Shown: positions 1 to 12,395 of the stretch, piece by piece
Position numbering within the stretch: position 1 is the stretch's first letter
How the letters are laid out: each line of letters starts with the position of its first letter
Assembly: GCF_029227915.1 (NCBI RefSeq)
Contig: NC_079875.1
Span: forward strand, 434,001 to 498,000
Source of the DNA: Hydractinia symbiolongicarpus
Lineage: Eukaryota > Cnidaria > Hydrozoa > Anthoathecata > Hydractiniidae
DNA: 64,000 nt
Direction: 5' to 3'
Notes under the pieces: model-generated
Told to the model about the DNA's origin: nothing
The model's input: only the letters and a program-made list of their open reading frames with translations
Databases searched by the model: none
Translations under genes and position numbers: made by a program

Positions 1-94
1 CTCATTCGTTCTAGTGGTGCAGAAATAATTTGAAAAATCGTTCGGGAGATGAGTTTACTCCCTGGGTACTTCCTTTGTATACTTTTGACTATAC

Positions 95-127
95 GGGCCG
101 GGTCCGGGAGTTACGGGAAGTCACGGG
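95..127 (+). other. Canonical G-quadruplex pattern
   Basis: Five GGG runs at 95-97, 100-102, 106-108, 115-117 and 125-127, with spacers of 2, 3, 6 and 7 bases. This meets the G3N1-7 rule on the plus strand. Most other monomers have an 8-base first spacer and just miss it. Folding is inferred from the pattern only. Confidence 0.7.
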
Positions 128-895
128 TTTTCGTTTGCCGGCGATTAAACCTCTTTTATTCAGCGTCTCATCAAAAATGAAAACATTTTTAAAAACTACA
201 AGTCTCATGGGCTTTAGTGGTGAAATAATAATTTAAAAAATCGTTCGGGAAATGAGTTTACTCCCTGGGTACTTTTTTTGTATACTTTTGACTATACGGG
301 CCGAGTCTGGGATTTGCGGGAAATCTCAGGTTTTCGTTTGCCGGCGATTAAACTTTTTTTATTCAGCGTCTCATCAAAAATGAATACATTTTTGAAAACT
401 ACAAGTCTCATGCGATTTAGTGGTGAAAAGATAATTTAAAAAATCGTTCTGGAAATGAGTTTACTCCCTGGGTACTTTCTTTGTATACTTTTGACTATAC
501 GGGCCGAGTCCGGGGTTTACGGGAAATGGCGGGTTTTCGTTTGCCGGCGATTAAACTTCTTTTATTCAGCGTCTCATCAAAAATGAAAACATTTTTAAAA
601 ACTACAAGTCTCATGGGCTTTAGCGGTGAAATATTAATTTGAAAAATCGTTCGGGAAATGAGTTTTCTCCCTGGGTACTTTCTTTGTATACTTTTGACTT
701 TACGGGCCGAGTCTGGGATTTACAGGAAATCGCAGGTTTTCGTTTGCCGGCGATTAAACTTCTTTTATTCCGCGTCTCATCAAAAATGAAAACATTTGTG
801 AAAACTACAAGTCTCATGCGATTTAGTGGTGAAAAGATAATTTAAAAAATCGTTCTGGAAATGAGTTTACTCATAGGGTACTTTCTTTGTATGCA

Positions 896-909
896 TTCGA
901 CTATACGGG
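896..909 (+). promoter_or_regulatory. CENP-B-box-like motif, one base short (example)
   Basis: TTCGACTATACGGG has the TTCG and CGGG ends of the mammalian CENP-B core (TTCG-N4-A-N2-CGGG), but six bases between them instead of seven. It recurs in every monomer of the ATTCGACTATACGGGAC type, dozens of times. Most other monomers read TTTGACTATACGGG and lack the first half. Binding by any CENP-B-like protein is unproven and the spacing argues against the mammalian mode. Confidence 0.25.
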
Positions 910-3129
910 ACAAGCCCGGGATTTACGGGAAATCGCGGGTTTTCGTTTGCAGGCAATTAAACCTCTTTCATTAAGCGTCTCATTAAAAATGAAAACATTT
1001 TTGAAAACTACAAGTCTCATTCGTTCTAGTGGTGCAGAAATAATTTGAAAAATCGTTCGGTAAATGAGTTTACTCCCTAGGTACTTTCTTTGTATACTTT
1101 TGACTAGACGGGCCGAGTCTGGGAGTTACGGGAAGTCACGGGTTTTCGTTTGCCAGCGATTAAACTTCTTTTATTCAGCGTCTCATCAAAAATGAAAACA
1201 TTTTTAAAAACTACAAGTCTCATCCGTTCTAGTGGTGCAGAAATAATTAGAAAAATCGTTCGGGAAATGAGTTTACTCCCCGGGTACTTTTTTTGTATAC
1301 TTTTAACTTTACAGGCCGAGTCCGGGATTTACGGGAAATCGCAGGTTTTCGTTTGCCGGCGATTAAACTTCTTTTATTCAGCTTCTCATCAAAAATTAAA
1401 ACATTTTTGAAAACAACAAGTCTCATGCGTTTTAGTGGTGAAAAAGTAATTTAAAAATCGTTCGGGAAATGAGTTTACTCCCTGGGTACTTTCTTTGTAT
1501 ACTTTTGACTATACGGGTCGAGTCCGGGGTTTACGGGAAATGGCGGGTTTTCGTTTGCCGGCGATTAAACTTCTTTTATTCAGCGTCTCATCAAACATGA
1601 AAACATTTTTAAAAACTACAAGTCTCATGGGCTTTAGTGGTGAAATAATAATTTAAAAAATCGTTCGGCAAATGAGTTTACTCCCTGGGTACTTTCTTTG
1701 TATACTTTTGACTATACGGGCCGAGTCTGGAATTTACAGGAAATTGCAGGTTTTCGTTTGCCGGCGATTAAACTTCTTTTATTCAGCGTCTCATCAAAAA
1801 TGAAAACATTTGTGAAAACTACAAGTCTCATGCGATTTAGTGGTGAAAAGATAATTTAAAAAATCGTTCTGGAAATGAGTTTACTCATAGGGTACTTTCT
1901 TTGTATGCATTCGACTATACGGGACAAGCCCGGGATTTACGGGAAATCGCGGGTTTTCGTTTGCAGGCAATTAAACCTCTTTCATTAAGCGTCGCATTAA
2001 AAATGAAAACATTTTTGAAAACTACAAGTCTCTTTTGTTCTAGTGGTGCAGAAATAATTTGAAAAATCGTTCGGGAAATGAGTTTACTCCCTGGGTACTT
2101 TCTTTGTATACTTTTGACTAGACGGGCCGAGTCTGGGAGTTACGGGAGGTCACGGGTTTTCGTTTGCCGGCGATTAAACTTCTTTTATTCAGCGTCTCAT
2201 CAAAAATGAAAACATTTTTAAAAACTACAAGTCTCATCCGTTCTAGTGGTGCAGAAATAATTTGAAAAATCGTTCGGGAAATGAGTTTACTCCCCGGGTA
2301 CTTTTTTGTATACTTTTGTCTTTACAGGCCGAGTCCGGGATTTACAGGAAATCGCAGGTTTTCATTTGCCGACAAATAAACTTCTTTTATTCAGCGTCTC
2401 ATCAAAAATGAAAACATTTTTGAAAACTACAAGTCTCATGCGTTTTAGTGGTGAAAAAGTAATTTAAAAAATCGTTCGGGAAATGAGTTTACTCCCTGGG
2501 TACTTTCTTTGTATACTTTTGACTATACGGGCCGAGTCCAGGGTTTACGGGAAATGGCGGGTTTTCGTTTGCCGGCGATTAAACTTCTTTTATTCAGCGT
2601 CTCATCAAAAATGAAAACATTTTTAAAAACTACAAGTCTCATGGGCTTTAGCGGTGAAATAATAATTTAAAAAATCGTTCGGGAAATGAGTTTACTCCCT
2701 GGGTACTTTCTTTGTATACTTTTGACTTTACGGGCTGAGTCTGGGATTTACAGGAAATCGCAGGTTTTCGTTTGCCGGCGATTAAACTTCTTTTATTCAG
2801 CGTCTCATCAAAAATGAAAACATTTGTGAAAACTACAAGTCTCATGCGATTTAGTGGTGAAAAGATAATTTAAAAAATCGTTCTGGAAATGAGTTTACTC
2901 ATAGGGTACTTTCTTTGTATGCATTCGACTATACGGGACAAGCCCGGGATTTACGGGAAATCGCGGGTTTTCGTTTGCAGGCAATTAAACCTCTTTCATT
3001 AAGCGTCTCATTAAAAATGAAAACATTTTTGAAAACTACAAGTCTCATTCGTTCTAGTGGTGCAGAAATAATTTGAAAAATCGTTCGGGAAATGAGTTTA
3101 CTCCCTAGGTACTTTCTTTGTATACTTTT

Positions 3130-5158
3130 GACTAGACGGGCCGAGTCTGGGAGTTACGGGAAGTCACGGGTTTTCGTTTGCCGGCGATTAAACTTCTTTT
3201 ATTCAGCGTCTCATCAAAAATGAAAACATTTTTAAAAACTACAAGTCTCATCCGTTCTAGTGGTGCAGAAATAATTTGAAAAATCGTTCGGGAAATGAGT
3301 TTACTCCCCGGGTACTTTTTTTGTATACTTTTAACTTTACAGGCCGAGTCCGGGATTTACGGGAAATCGCAGGTTTTCGTTTGCCGGCGATTAAACTTCT
3401 TTTATTCAGCGTCTCATCAAAAATTAAAACATTTTTGAAAACAACAAGTCTCATGCGTTTTAGTGGTGAAAAAGTAATTTAAAAAATCGTTCGGGAAATG
3501 AGTTTACTCCCTGGGTACTTTCTTTGTATACTTTTGACTATACGGGCCGAGTCCGTGGTTTACGGGAAATTGCGGGTTTTGGTTTGCCGGCGACCAAACT
3601 TCTTTTATTCAGCGTCTCATCAAAAATGAAAACATTTAAAAAAACTACAAGTCTCATGCGATTTAGTGGTGAAAAGATAATTTAAAAAATCGTTCTGGAA
3701 ATAAGTTTACTCATAGGGTACTTTCTTTGTATGCATTCGACTATACGGGACAAGGCCGGGATTTACGGGAAATCGCGGGTTTTCGTTTGCAGGCAATTAA
3801 GCCTCTTTCATTAAGCGTCTCATTAAAAATGAAAACATTTTTTAAAACTACAAGTCTCATTCGTTCTAGTGGTGCAGAAATAATTTGAAAAATCGTTCCG
3901 GAAATGAGTTTACTCCCTGGGTACTTTCTTTGTATACTTTTGACTAGACGGGCCGAGTCTGGGAGTTACGGGAAGTCACGGGTTTTCGTTTGCCGGCGAT
4001 TAAACTTCTTTTATTCAGCGTCTCATCAAAAATGAAAACATTTTTAAAAACTACAAGTCTCATCCGTTCTAGTGGTGCAGAAATAATTTGAAAAATCGTT
4101 CGGGAAATGAGTTTACTCCCCGGATACTTTTTTTGTATACTTTTAACTTTACAGGCCGAGTCCGGGATTTACGGGAAATCGCAGGTTTTCGTTTGCCGGC
4201 GATTAAACTTCTTTTATTCAGCGTTTCATCAAAAATGAAAACATTTTTGAAAACTACAAGTCTCATGCGATTTAGTGGTGAAAGATAATTTAAAAAATCG
4301 TTCTGGAAATGAGTTTACTCACAGGGTACTTTCTTTGTATACATTTGACTATACGGGACAAGCCCGGGATTTACGGGAAATCGCGGGTTTTCGTTTGCCG
4401 GCAATTAAACCTCTTTCATTAAGCGTCTCATTAAAAATGAAAACATTTTTTAAAACTACAAGTCTCATTCGTTCTAGTGGTGCAGAAATAATTTGAAAAA
4501 TCGTTCGGGAGATGAGTTTACTCCCTGGGTACTTTCTTTGTATACTTTTGACTATACGGGCCGGGTCCGGGAGTTACGGGAAGTCACGGGTTTTCGTTTG
4601 CCGGCGATTAAACCTCTTTTATTCAGCGTCTCATCAAAAATGAAAACATTTTTAAAAACTACAAGTCTCATGGGCTTTAGTGGTGAAATAATAATTTAAA
4701 AAATCGTTCGGGAAATGAGTTTACTCCCTGGGTACTTTTTTTGTATACTTTTGACTATACGGGCCGAGTCTGGGATTTGCGGGAAATCTCAGGTTTTCGT
4801 TTGCCGGCGATTAAACTTTTTTTATTCAGCGTCTCCTCAAAAATGAATACATTTGTGAAAACTACAAGTCTCATGCGATTTAGTGGTGAAAAGATAATTT
4901 AAAAAATCGTTCTGGAAATGAGTTTACTCATAGGGTACTTTCTTTGTATGCATTCGACTATACGGGACAAGCCCGGCATTTACGGGAAATCGCGGGTTTT
5001 CGTTTGCAGGCAATTAAACCTCTTTCATTAAGCGTCTCATTAAAAATGAAAACATTTTTGAAAACTACAAGTCTCATTCGTTCTAGTGGTGCAGAAATAA
5101 TTTGAAAAATCGTTCGGTAAATGAGTTTACTCCCTAGGTACTTTCTTTGTATACTTTT
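3130..5158 (+). repeat. 10-mer HOR unit, copy 1 (2029 bp)
   Basis: Ten monomers bounded by GACTAGACGG markers at 3130 and 5159. The order of subfamilies matches the unit at 7798-9826. It contains a canonical G-quadruplex pattern at 4558-4590 and a near-duplicate of the first 240 bp of the window at about 4471-4699. Confidence 0.82.
4558..4590 (+). other. Canonical G-quadruplex pattern
   Basis: Same five GGG runs and spacers (2, 3, 6, 7) as at 95-127, in the near-identical monomer of 10-mer HOR copy 1. Confidence 0.7.
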
Positions 5159-7797
5159 GACTAGACGGGCCGAGTCTGGGAGTTACGGGAAGTCACGGGT
5201 TTTCGTTTGCCGGCGATTAAACTTCTTTTATTCAGCGTCTCATCAAAAATGAAAACATTTTTAAAAACTACAAGTCTCATCCGTTCTAGTGGTGCAGAAA
5301 TAATTTAAAAAATCGTTCGGGAAATGAGTTTACTCCCCGGGTACTTTTTTTGTATACTTTTAACTTTACAGGCCGAGTCCGGGATTTACGGGAAATCGCA
5401 GGTTTTCGTTTGCCGGCGATTAAACTTCTTTTATTCAGCGTCTCATCAAAAATTAAAACATTTTTGAAAACACCAAGTCTCATGCGTTTTAGTGGTGAAA
5501 AAGTAATTTAAAAATCGTTCGGGAAATGAGTTTACTCCCTGGGTACTTTCTTTGTATACTTTTGACTATACGGGCCGAGTCCGTGGTTTACGGGAAATGG
5601 CGGGTTTTGGTTTGCCGGCGACTAAACTTCTTTTATTCAGCGTCTCATCAAAAATGAAAACATTTGTGAAAACTACAAGTCTCATGCGATTTAGTGGTGA
5701 AAAGATAATTTAAAAAATCGTTCTGGAAATAAGTTTACTCATAGGGTACTTTCTTTGTATGCATTCGACTATACGGGACAAGCCCGGGATTTACGGGAAA
5801 TCGCGGGTTTTCGTTTGCAGGCAATTAAGCCTCTTTCATTAAGCGTCTCATTAAAAATGAAAACATTTTTTAAAACTACAAGTCTCATTCGTTCTAGTGG
5901 TGCAGAAATAATTTGAAAAATCGTTCGGGAAATGAGTTTACTTCCTGGGTACTTTCTTTGTATACTTTTGACTAGACGGGCCGAGTCTGGGAGTTACGGG
6001 AAGTCACGGGTTTTCGTTTGCCGGCGATTAAACTTCTTTTATTCAGCGTCTCATCAAAAATGAAAACATTTTTAAAAACTACAAGTCTCATCCGTTCTAG
6101 TGGTGCAGAAATGATTTGAAAAATCGTTCGGGAAATGAGTTTACTCCCCGGATACTTTTTTTGTATACTTTTAACTTTACAGGCCGAGTCCGGGATTTAC
6201 GGGAAATCGCAGGTTTTCGTTTGCCGGCGATTAAACTTCTTTTATTCAGCGTCTCATCAAAAATGAAAACATTTTTAAAAACTACAAGTCTCATGGGCTT
6301 TAGTGGTGAAATAATAATTTAAAAAATCGTTCGGGAAATGAGTTTACTCCCTGGGTACTTTTTTTGTATACTTTTGACTATACGGGCCGAGTCTGGGATT
6401 TGCGGGAAATCTCAGGTTTTCGTTTGCCGGCGATTAAACTTTTTTTATTCAGCGTCTCATCAAAAATGAATACATTTTTGAAAACTACAAGTCTCATGCG
6501 ATTTAGTGGTGAAAAGATAATTTAAAAAATCGTTCTGGAAATGAGTTTACTCACAGGGTACTTTCTTTGTATACATTTGACTATACGGGACAAGCCCGGG
6601 ATTTACGGGAAATCGCGGGTTTTCGTTTGCCGGCAATTAAACCTCTTTCATTAAGCGTCTCATTAAAAATGAAAACATTTTTTAAAACTACAAGTCTCAT
6701 TCGTTCTAGTGGTGCAGAAATAATTTAAAAAATCGTTCGGGAGATGAGTTTACTCCCTGGGTACTTTCTTTGTATACTTTTGACTATACGGGCCGGGTCC
6801 GGGAGTTACGGGAAGTCACGGGTTTTCGTTTGCCGGCGATTAAACCTCTTTTATTCAGCGTCTCATCAAAAATGAAAACATTTTTAAAAACTACAAGTCT
6901 CATGGGCTTTAGTGGTGAAATAATAATTTAAAAAATCGTTCGGGAAATGAGTTTACTCCCTGGGTACTTTTTTTGTATACTTTTGACTATACGGGCCGAG
7001 TCTGGGATTTGCGGGAAATCTCAGGTTTTCGTTTGCCGGCGATTAAACTTTTTTTATTCAGCGTCTCATCAAAAATGAATACATTTTTGAAAACTACAAG
7101 TCTCATGCGATTTAGTGGTGAAAAGATAATTTAAAAAATCGTTCTGGAAATGAGTTTACTCCCTGGGTACTTTCTTTGTATACTTTTGACTATACGGGCC
7201 GAGTCCGGGGTTTACGGGAAATGGCGGGTTTTCGTTTGCCGGCGATTAAACTTCTTTTATTCAGCGTCTCATCAAAAATGAAAACATTTTTAAAAACTAC
7301 AAGTCTCATGGGCTTTAGCGGTGAAATAATAATTTAAAAAATCGTTCGGGAAATGAGTTTACTCCCTGGGTACTTTCTTTGTATACTTTTGACTTTACGG
7401 GCCGAGTCTGGGATTTACAGGAAATCGCAGGTTTTCGTTTGCCGGCGATTAAACTTCTTTTATTCCGCGTCTCATCAAAAATGAAAACATTTGTGAAAAC
7501 TACAAGTCTCATGCGATTTAGTGGTGAAAAGATAATTTAAAAAATCGTTCTGGAAATGAGTTTACTCATAGGGTACTTTCTTTGTATGCATTCGACTATA
7601 CGGGACAAGCCCGGCATTTACGGGAAATCGCGGGTTTTCGTTTGCAGGCAATTAAACCTCTTTCATTAAGCGTCTCATTAAAAATGAAAACATTTTTGAG
7701 AACTACAAGTCTCATTCGTTCTAGTGGTGCAGAAATAATTTGAAAAATCGTTCGGTAAATGAGTTTACTCCCTAGGTACTTTCTTTGTATACTTTTG
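5159..7797 (+). repeat. 13-mer HOR variant (2639 bp)
   Basis: Same order as the 10-mer unit, with three extra monomers (609 bp). Segments near 5286 and 6116 reappear 2638 bp later at 7924 and 8754, while the one at 7315 reappears 2029 bp later at 9344, so the extra monomers lie between about 6.3 and 7.0 kb. Unequal exchange between units is the simplest explanation; which form is ancestral cannot be told here. Confidence 0.8.
6790..6822 (+). other. Canonical G-quadruplex pattern
   Basis: Five GGG runs with spacers 2, 3, 6 and 7 bases, within the three-monomer insertion of the 13-mer HOR variant. Confidence 0.7.
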
Positions 7798-9826
7798 ACT
7801 AGACGGGCGAAGTCTGGGAGTTACGGGAAGTCACGGGTTTTCGTTTGCCGGCGATTAAACTTCTTTTATTCAGCGTCTCATCAAAAATGAAAACATTTTT
7901 AAAAACTACAAGTCTCATCCGTTCTAGTGGTGCAGAAATAATTTAAAAAATCGTTCGGGAAATGAGTTTACTCCCCGGGTAGTTTTTTTGTATACTTTTA
8001 ACTTTACAGGCCGAGTCCGGGATTTACGGGAAATCGCAGGTTTTCGTTTGCCGGCGATTAAACTTCTTTTATTCAGCGTCTCATCAAAAATTAAAACATT
8101 TTTGAAAACACCAAGTCTCATGCGTTTTAGTGGTGAAAAAGTAATTTAAAAATCGTTCGGGAAATGAGTTTACTCCCTGGGTACTTTCTTTGTATACTTT
8201 TGACTATACGGGCCGAGTCCGTGGTTTACGGGAAATGGCGGGTTTTGGTTTGCCGGCGACTAAACTTCTTTTATTCAGCGTCTCATCAAAAATGAAAACA
8301 TTTGTGAAAACTACAAGTCTCATGCGATTTAGTGGTGAAAAGATAATTTAAAAAATCGTTCTGGAAATAAGTTTACTCATAGGGTACTTTCTTTGTATGC
8401 ATTCGACTATACGGGACAAGCCCGGGATTTACGGGAAATCGCGGGTTTTCGTTTGCAGGCAATTAAGCCTCTTTCATTAAGCGTCTCATTAAAAATGAAA
8501 ACATTTTTTAAAACTACAAGTCTCATTCGTTCTAGTGGTGCAGAAATAATTTGAAAAATCGTTCGGGAAATGAGTTTACTCCCTGGGTACTTTCTTTGTA
8601 TACTTTTGACTAGACGGGCCGAGTCTGGGAGTTACGGGAAGTCACGGGTTTTCGTTTGCCGGCGATTAAACTTCTTTTATTCAGCGTCTCATCAAAAATG
8701 AAAACATTTTTAAAAACTACAAGTCTCATCCGTTCTAGTGGTGCAGAAATGATTTGAAAAATCGTTCGGGAAATGAGTTTACTCCCCGGATACTTTTTTT
8801 GTATACTTTTAACTTTACAGGCCGAGTCCGGGATTTACGGGAAATCGCAGGTTTTCGTTTGCCGGCGATTAAACTTCTTTTATTCAGCGTCTCATCAAAA
8901 ATGAAAACATTTTTAAAAACTACAAGTCTCATGGGCTTTAGTGGTGAAATAATAATTTAAAAAATCGTTCGGGAAATGAGTTTACTCCCTGGGTACTTTT
9001 TTTGTATACTTTTGACTATACGGGCCGAGTCTGGGATTTGCGGGAAATCTCAGGTTTTCGTTTGCCGGCGATTAAACTTTTTTTATTCAGCGTCTCATCA
9101 AAAATGAATACATTTTTGAAAACTACAAGTCTCATGCGATTTAGTGGTGAAAAGATAATTTAAAAAATCGTTCTGGAAATGAGTTTACTCCCTGGGTACT
9201 TTCTTTGTATACTTTTGACTATACGGGCCGAGTCCGGGGTTTACGGGAAATGGCGGGTTTTCGTTTGCCGGCGATTAAACTTCTTTTATTCAGCGTCTCA
9301 TCAAAAATGAAAACATTTTTAAAAACTACAAGTCTCATGGGCTTTAGCGGTGAAATAATAATTTAAAAAATCGTTCGGGAAATGAGTTTACTCCCTGGGT
9401 ACTTTCTTTGTATACTTTTGACTTTACGGGCCGAGTCTGGGATTTACAGGAAATCGCAGGTTTTCGTTTGCCGGCGATTAAACTTCTTTTATTCCGCGTC
9501 TCATCAAAAATGAAAACATTTGTGAAAACTACAAGTCTCATGCGATTTAGTGGTGAAAAGATAATTTAAAAAATCGTTCTGGAAATGAGTTTACTCATAG
9601 AATACTTTCTTTGTATGCATTCGACTATACGGGACAAGCCCGGGATTTACGGGAAATCGCGGGTTTTCGTTTGCAGGCAATTAAACCTCTTTCATTAAGC
9701 GTCTCATTAAAAATGAAAACATTTTTGAAAACTACAAGTCTCATTCGTTCTAGTGGTGCAGAAATAATTTGAAAAATCGTTCGGTAAATGAGTTTACTCC
9801 CTAGGTACTTTCTTTGTATACTTTTG
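7798..9826 (+). repeat. 10-mer HOR unit, copy 3 (2029 bp)
   Basis: Near-identical to 5159-7797 except that it lacks three monomers. Its monomers at 7924 and 7315-type sequence recur again 2029 bp downstream. Rare private substitutions are visible, for example GTAGTTTTTTT near 7979 where sister copies have GTACTTTTTTT. Confidence 0.82.
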
Positions 9827-12395
9827 ACTAGACGGGCCGAGTCTGGGAGTTACGGGAAGTCACGGGTTTTCGTTTGCCGGCGATTAAACTTCTTTTATTC
9901 AGCGTCTCATCAAAAATGAAAACATTTTTAAAAACTACAAGTCTCATCCGTTCTAGTGGTGCAGAAATAATTTAAAAAATCGTTCGGGAAATGAGTTTAC
10001 TCCCCGGGTACTTTTTTTGTATACTTTTAACTTTACAGGCCGAGTCCGGGATTTACGGGAAATCGCAGGTTTTCGTTTGCCGGCGATTAAACTTCTTTTA
10101 TTCAGCGTCTCATCAAAAATTAAAACATTTTTGAAAACACCAAGTCTCATGCGTTTTAGTGGTGAAAAACTAATTTAAAAATCGTTCGGGAAATGAGTTT
10201 ACTCCCTGGGTACTTTCTTTGTATACTTTTGACTGTACGGGCCGAGTCCGTGGTTTACGGGAAATGGCGGGTTTTGGTTTGCCGGCGACTAAACTTCTTT
10301 TATTCAGCGTCTCATCAAAAATGAAAACATTTGTGAAAACTACAAGTCTCATGCGATTTAGTGGTGAAAAGATAATTTAAAAATCGTTCTGGAAATAAGT
10401 TTACTCATAGGGTACTTACTTTGTATGCATTCGACTATACGGGACAAGCCCGGGATTTACGGGAAATCGCGGGTTTTCGTTTGCAGGCAATTAAGCCTCT
10501 TTCATTAAGCGTCTCATTAAAAATGAAAACATTTTTTAAAACTACAAGTCTCATTCGTTCTAGTGGTGCAGAAATAATTTGAAAAATCGTTCGGGAAATG
10601 AGTTTACTCCCTGGGTACTTTCTTTGTATACTTTTGACTAGACGGGCCGAGTCTGGGAGTTACGGGAAGTCACGGGTTTTCGTTTGCCGGCAATTAAACT
10701 TCTTTTATTCAGTGTCTCATCAAAAATGAAAACATTTTTAAAAACTACAAGTCTCATCCGTTCTAGTGGTGCAGAAATAATTTGAAAAATCGTTCGGGAA
10801 ATGAGTTTACTCCCCGGGTACTTTTTTTGTCTACTTTTAACTTTACAGGCCGAGTCCGGGATTTACGGGAAATCGCAGGTTTTCGTTTGCCGGCGATTAA
10901 ACTTCTTTTATTCAGCGTCTCATCAAAAATTAAAACATTTTTGAAAACGACAAGTCTCATGCGTTTTAGTGGTAAAAAAGTAATTTAAAAAATCGTTCGG
11001 AAAATGAGTTTACTCCCTGGGTACTTTCTTTGTATACTTTTGACTATACGGGCCGAGGGCGGGTTTTCGTTTGCCGGCGATTAAACTTCTTTTATTCAGC
11101 GTCTCATCAAACATGAAAACATTTTTAAAAACTACAAGTCTCATGGGCTTTAGTGGTGAAATAATAATTTAAAAAATCGTTCGGCAAATGAGTTTACTCC
11201 CTGGGTACTTTCTTTGTATACTTTTGACTATACGGGCCGAGTCTGGAATTTTCAGGAAATCGCAGGTTTTCGTTTGCCGGCGATTAAACTTCTTTTATTC
11301 AGCGTTTCATCAAAAATGAAAACATTTTTGAAAACTACAAGTCTCATGCGATTTAGTGGTGAAAGATAATTTAAAAAATCGTTCTGGAAATGAGTTTACT
11401 CACAGGGTACTTTCTTTGTATACTTTTAACTTTACAGGCCGAGTCCGGGATTTACGGGAAATCGCAGGTTTTCGTTTGCCGGCGATTAAACTTCTTTTAT
11501 TCAGCGTCTCATCAAAAATTAAAACATTTTTGAAAACAACAAGTCTCATGCGTTTTAGTGGTGAAAAAGTAATTTAAAAAATCGTTCGGGAAATGAGTTT
11601 ACTCCCTGGGTACTTTCTTTGTATACTTTTGACTATACGGGCTGAGTCCGTGGTTTACGGGAAATGGCGGGTTTTGGTTTGCCGGCGACTAAACTTCTTT
11701 TATTCAGCGTCTCATCAAAAATGAAAACATTTGTGAAAACTACAAGTCTCATGCGATTTAGTGGTGAAAAGATAATTTAAAAAATCGTTCTGGAAATGAG
11801 TTTACTCATAGGGTACTTTCTTTGTATGCATTCGACTATACGGGACAAGCCCGGGATTTACGGGAAATCGCGGGTTTTCGTTTGCAGGCAATTAAGCCTC
11901 TTTCATTAAGCGTCTCATTAAAAATGAAAACATTTTTTAAAACTACAAGTCTCATTCGTTCTAGTGGTGCAGAAATAATTTGAAAAATCGTTCGGGAAAT
12001 GAGTTTACTCCCTGGGTACTTTCTTTGTATACTTTTGACTAGACGGGCCGAGTCTGGGAGTTACGGGAAGTCACGGGTTTTCGTTTGCCGGCGATTAAAC
12101 TTCTTTTATTCAGCGTCTCATCAAAAATGAAAACATTTTTAAAAACTACAAGTCTCATCCGTTCTAGTGGTGCAGAAATAATTTGAAAAATCGTTCGGAA
12201 AATGAGTTTACTGCCCGGGTACTTTTTTTGTATACTTTTAACTTTACAGGCCGAGTCCGGGATTTACGGGAAATCGCAGGTTTTCGTTTGCCGGCGATTA
12301 AACTTCTTTTATTCAGCGTCTCATCAAAAATTAAAACATTTTTGAAAACAACAAGTCTCATGCGTTTTAGTGGTAAAAAAGTAATTTAAAAAATC
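9827..12395 (+). repeat. Diverging HOR unit, copy 4, and transition zone
   Basis: It begins like the preceding unit, then departs from the 10-mer order after about 10.6 kb. The monomer at 10782 recurs at 12183 after 1401 bp, which is seven monomers minus 20 bp. The shortfall is a 19-bp deletion in the monomer at 10987-11170 plus a missing A near 11363. A chimeric monomer occurs near 11390-11480, where a TTCTGG...CACAGGG front is joined to a TTTTAACTTTACAGGCC type. Confidence 0.75.
10987..11170 (+). repeat. Shortened monomer, 19-bp internal deletion (184 bp)
   Basis: The AAAAAATCG landmarks lie 184 bp apart instead of 203. Near 11053-11062 the text reads GGCCGAGGGCGGG, where sister monomers carry 19 more bases between GAG and GGCGGG. 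The deletion removes monomer positions 71-89, which include two of the G-runs. Confidence 0.9.

Larger units (their letters stand above)
1..12395 (+). repeat. HOR domain based on a 10-mer (about 2.03 kb) unit
   Basis: A marker monomer carrying GACTAGACGG recurs at about 1102, 2116, 3130, 3942, 5159, 5970, 7798, 8609, 9827 and 10636. The spacings are whole numbers of monomers, with a recurring 4+6 pattern that makes a 10-monomer unit. Subfamilies seen here include ones with TTTTAACTTTACAGGCC, with GCATTCGACTATACGG, and with CATTCGTTCTAGTGGTGCAG. Between units the same monomers appear in the same order with only scattered substitutions, whereas neighbouring monomers differ far more. This is the signature of a homogenised higher-order repeat. 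Early units (1-3.1 kb) are less regular than the later ones. There are no coding features. Confidence 0.9.

Noticed and set aside
30-236. 68-codon plus-strand frames beginning Met-Lys-Asn-Arg-Ser, recurring in many monomers
   Set aside because: The start is TTG, not ATG, and the frame is just the length of one monomer ended by the conserved TAA. There is no ribosome-binding or promoter context and the host is eukaryotic.
180-260. Possible tRNA-like A box (GGGCTTTAGTGG) and B box (CGTTCGGG), hinting at SINE ancestry
   Set aside because: The A box has an extra base, the B box lacks its second half, the spacing is short, and no cloverleaf can be drawn. The match is too weak to support Pol III promoter or SINE origin.
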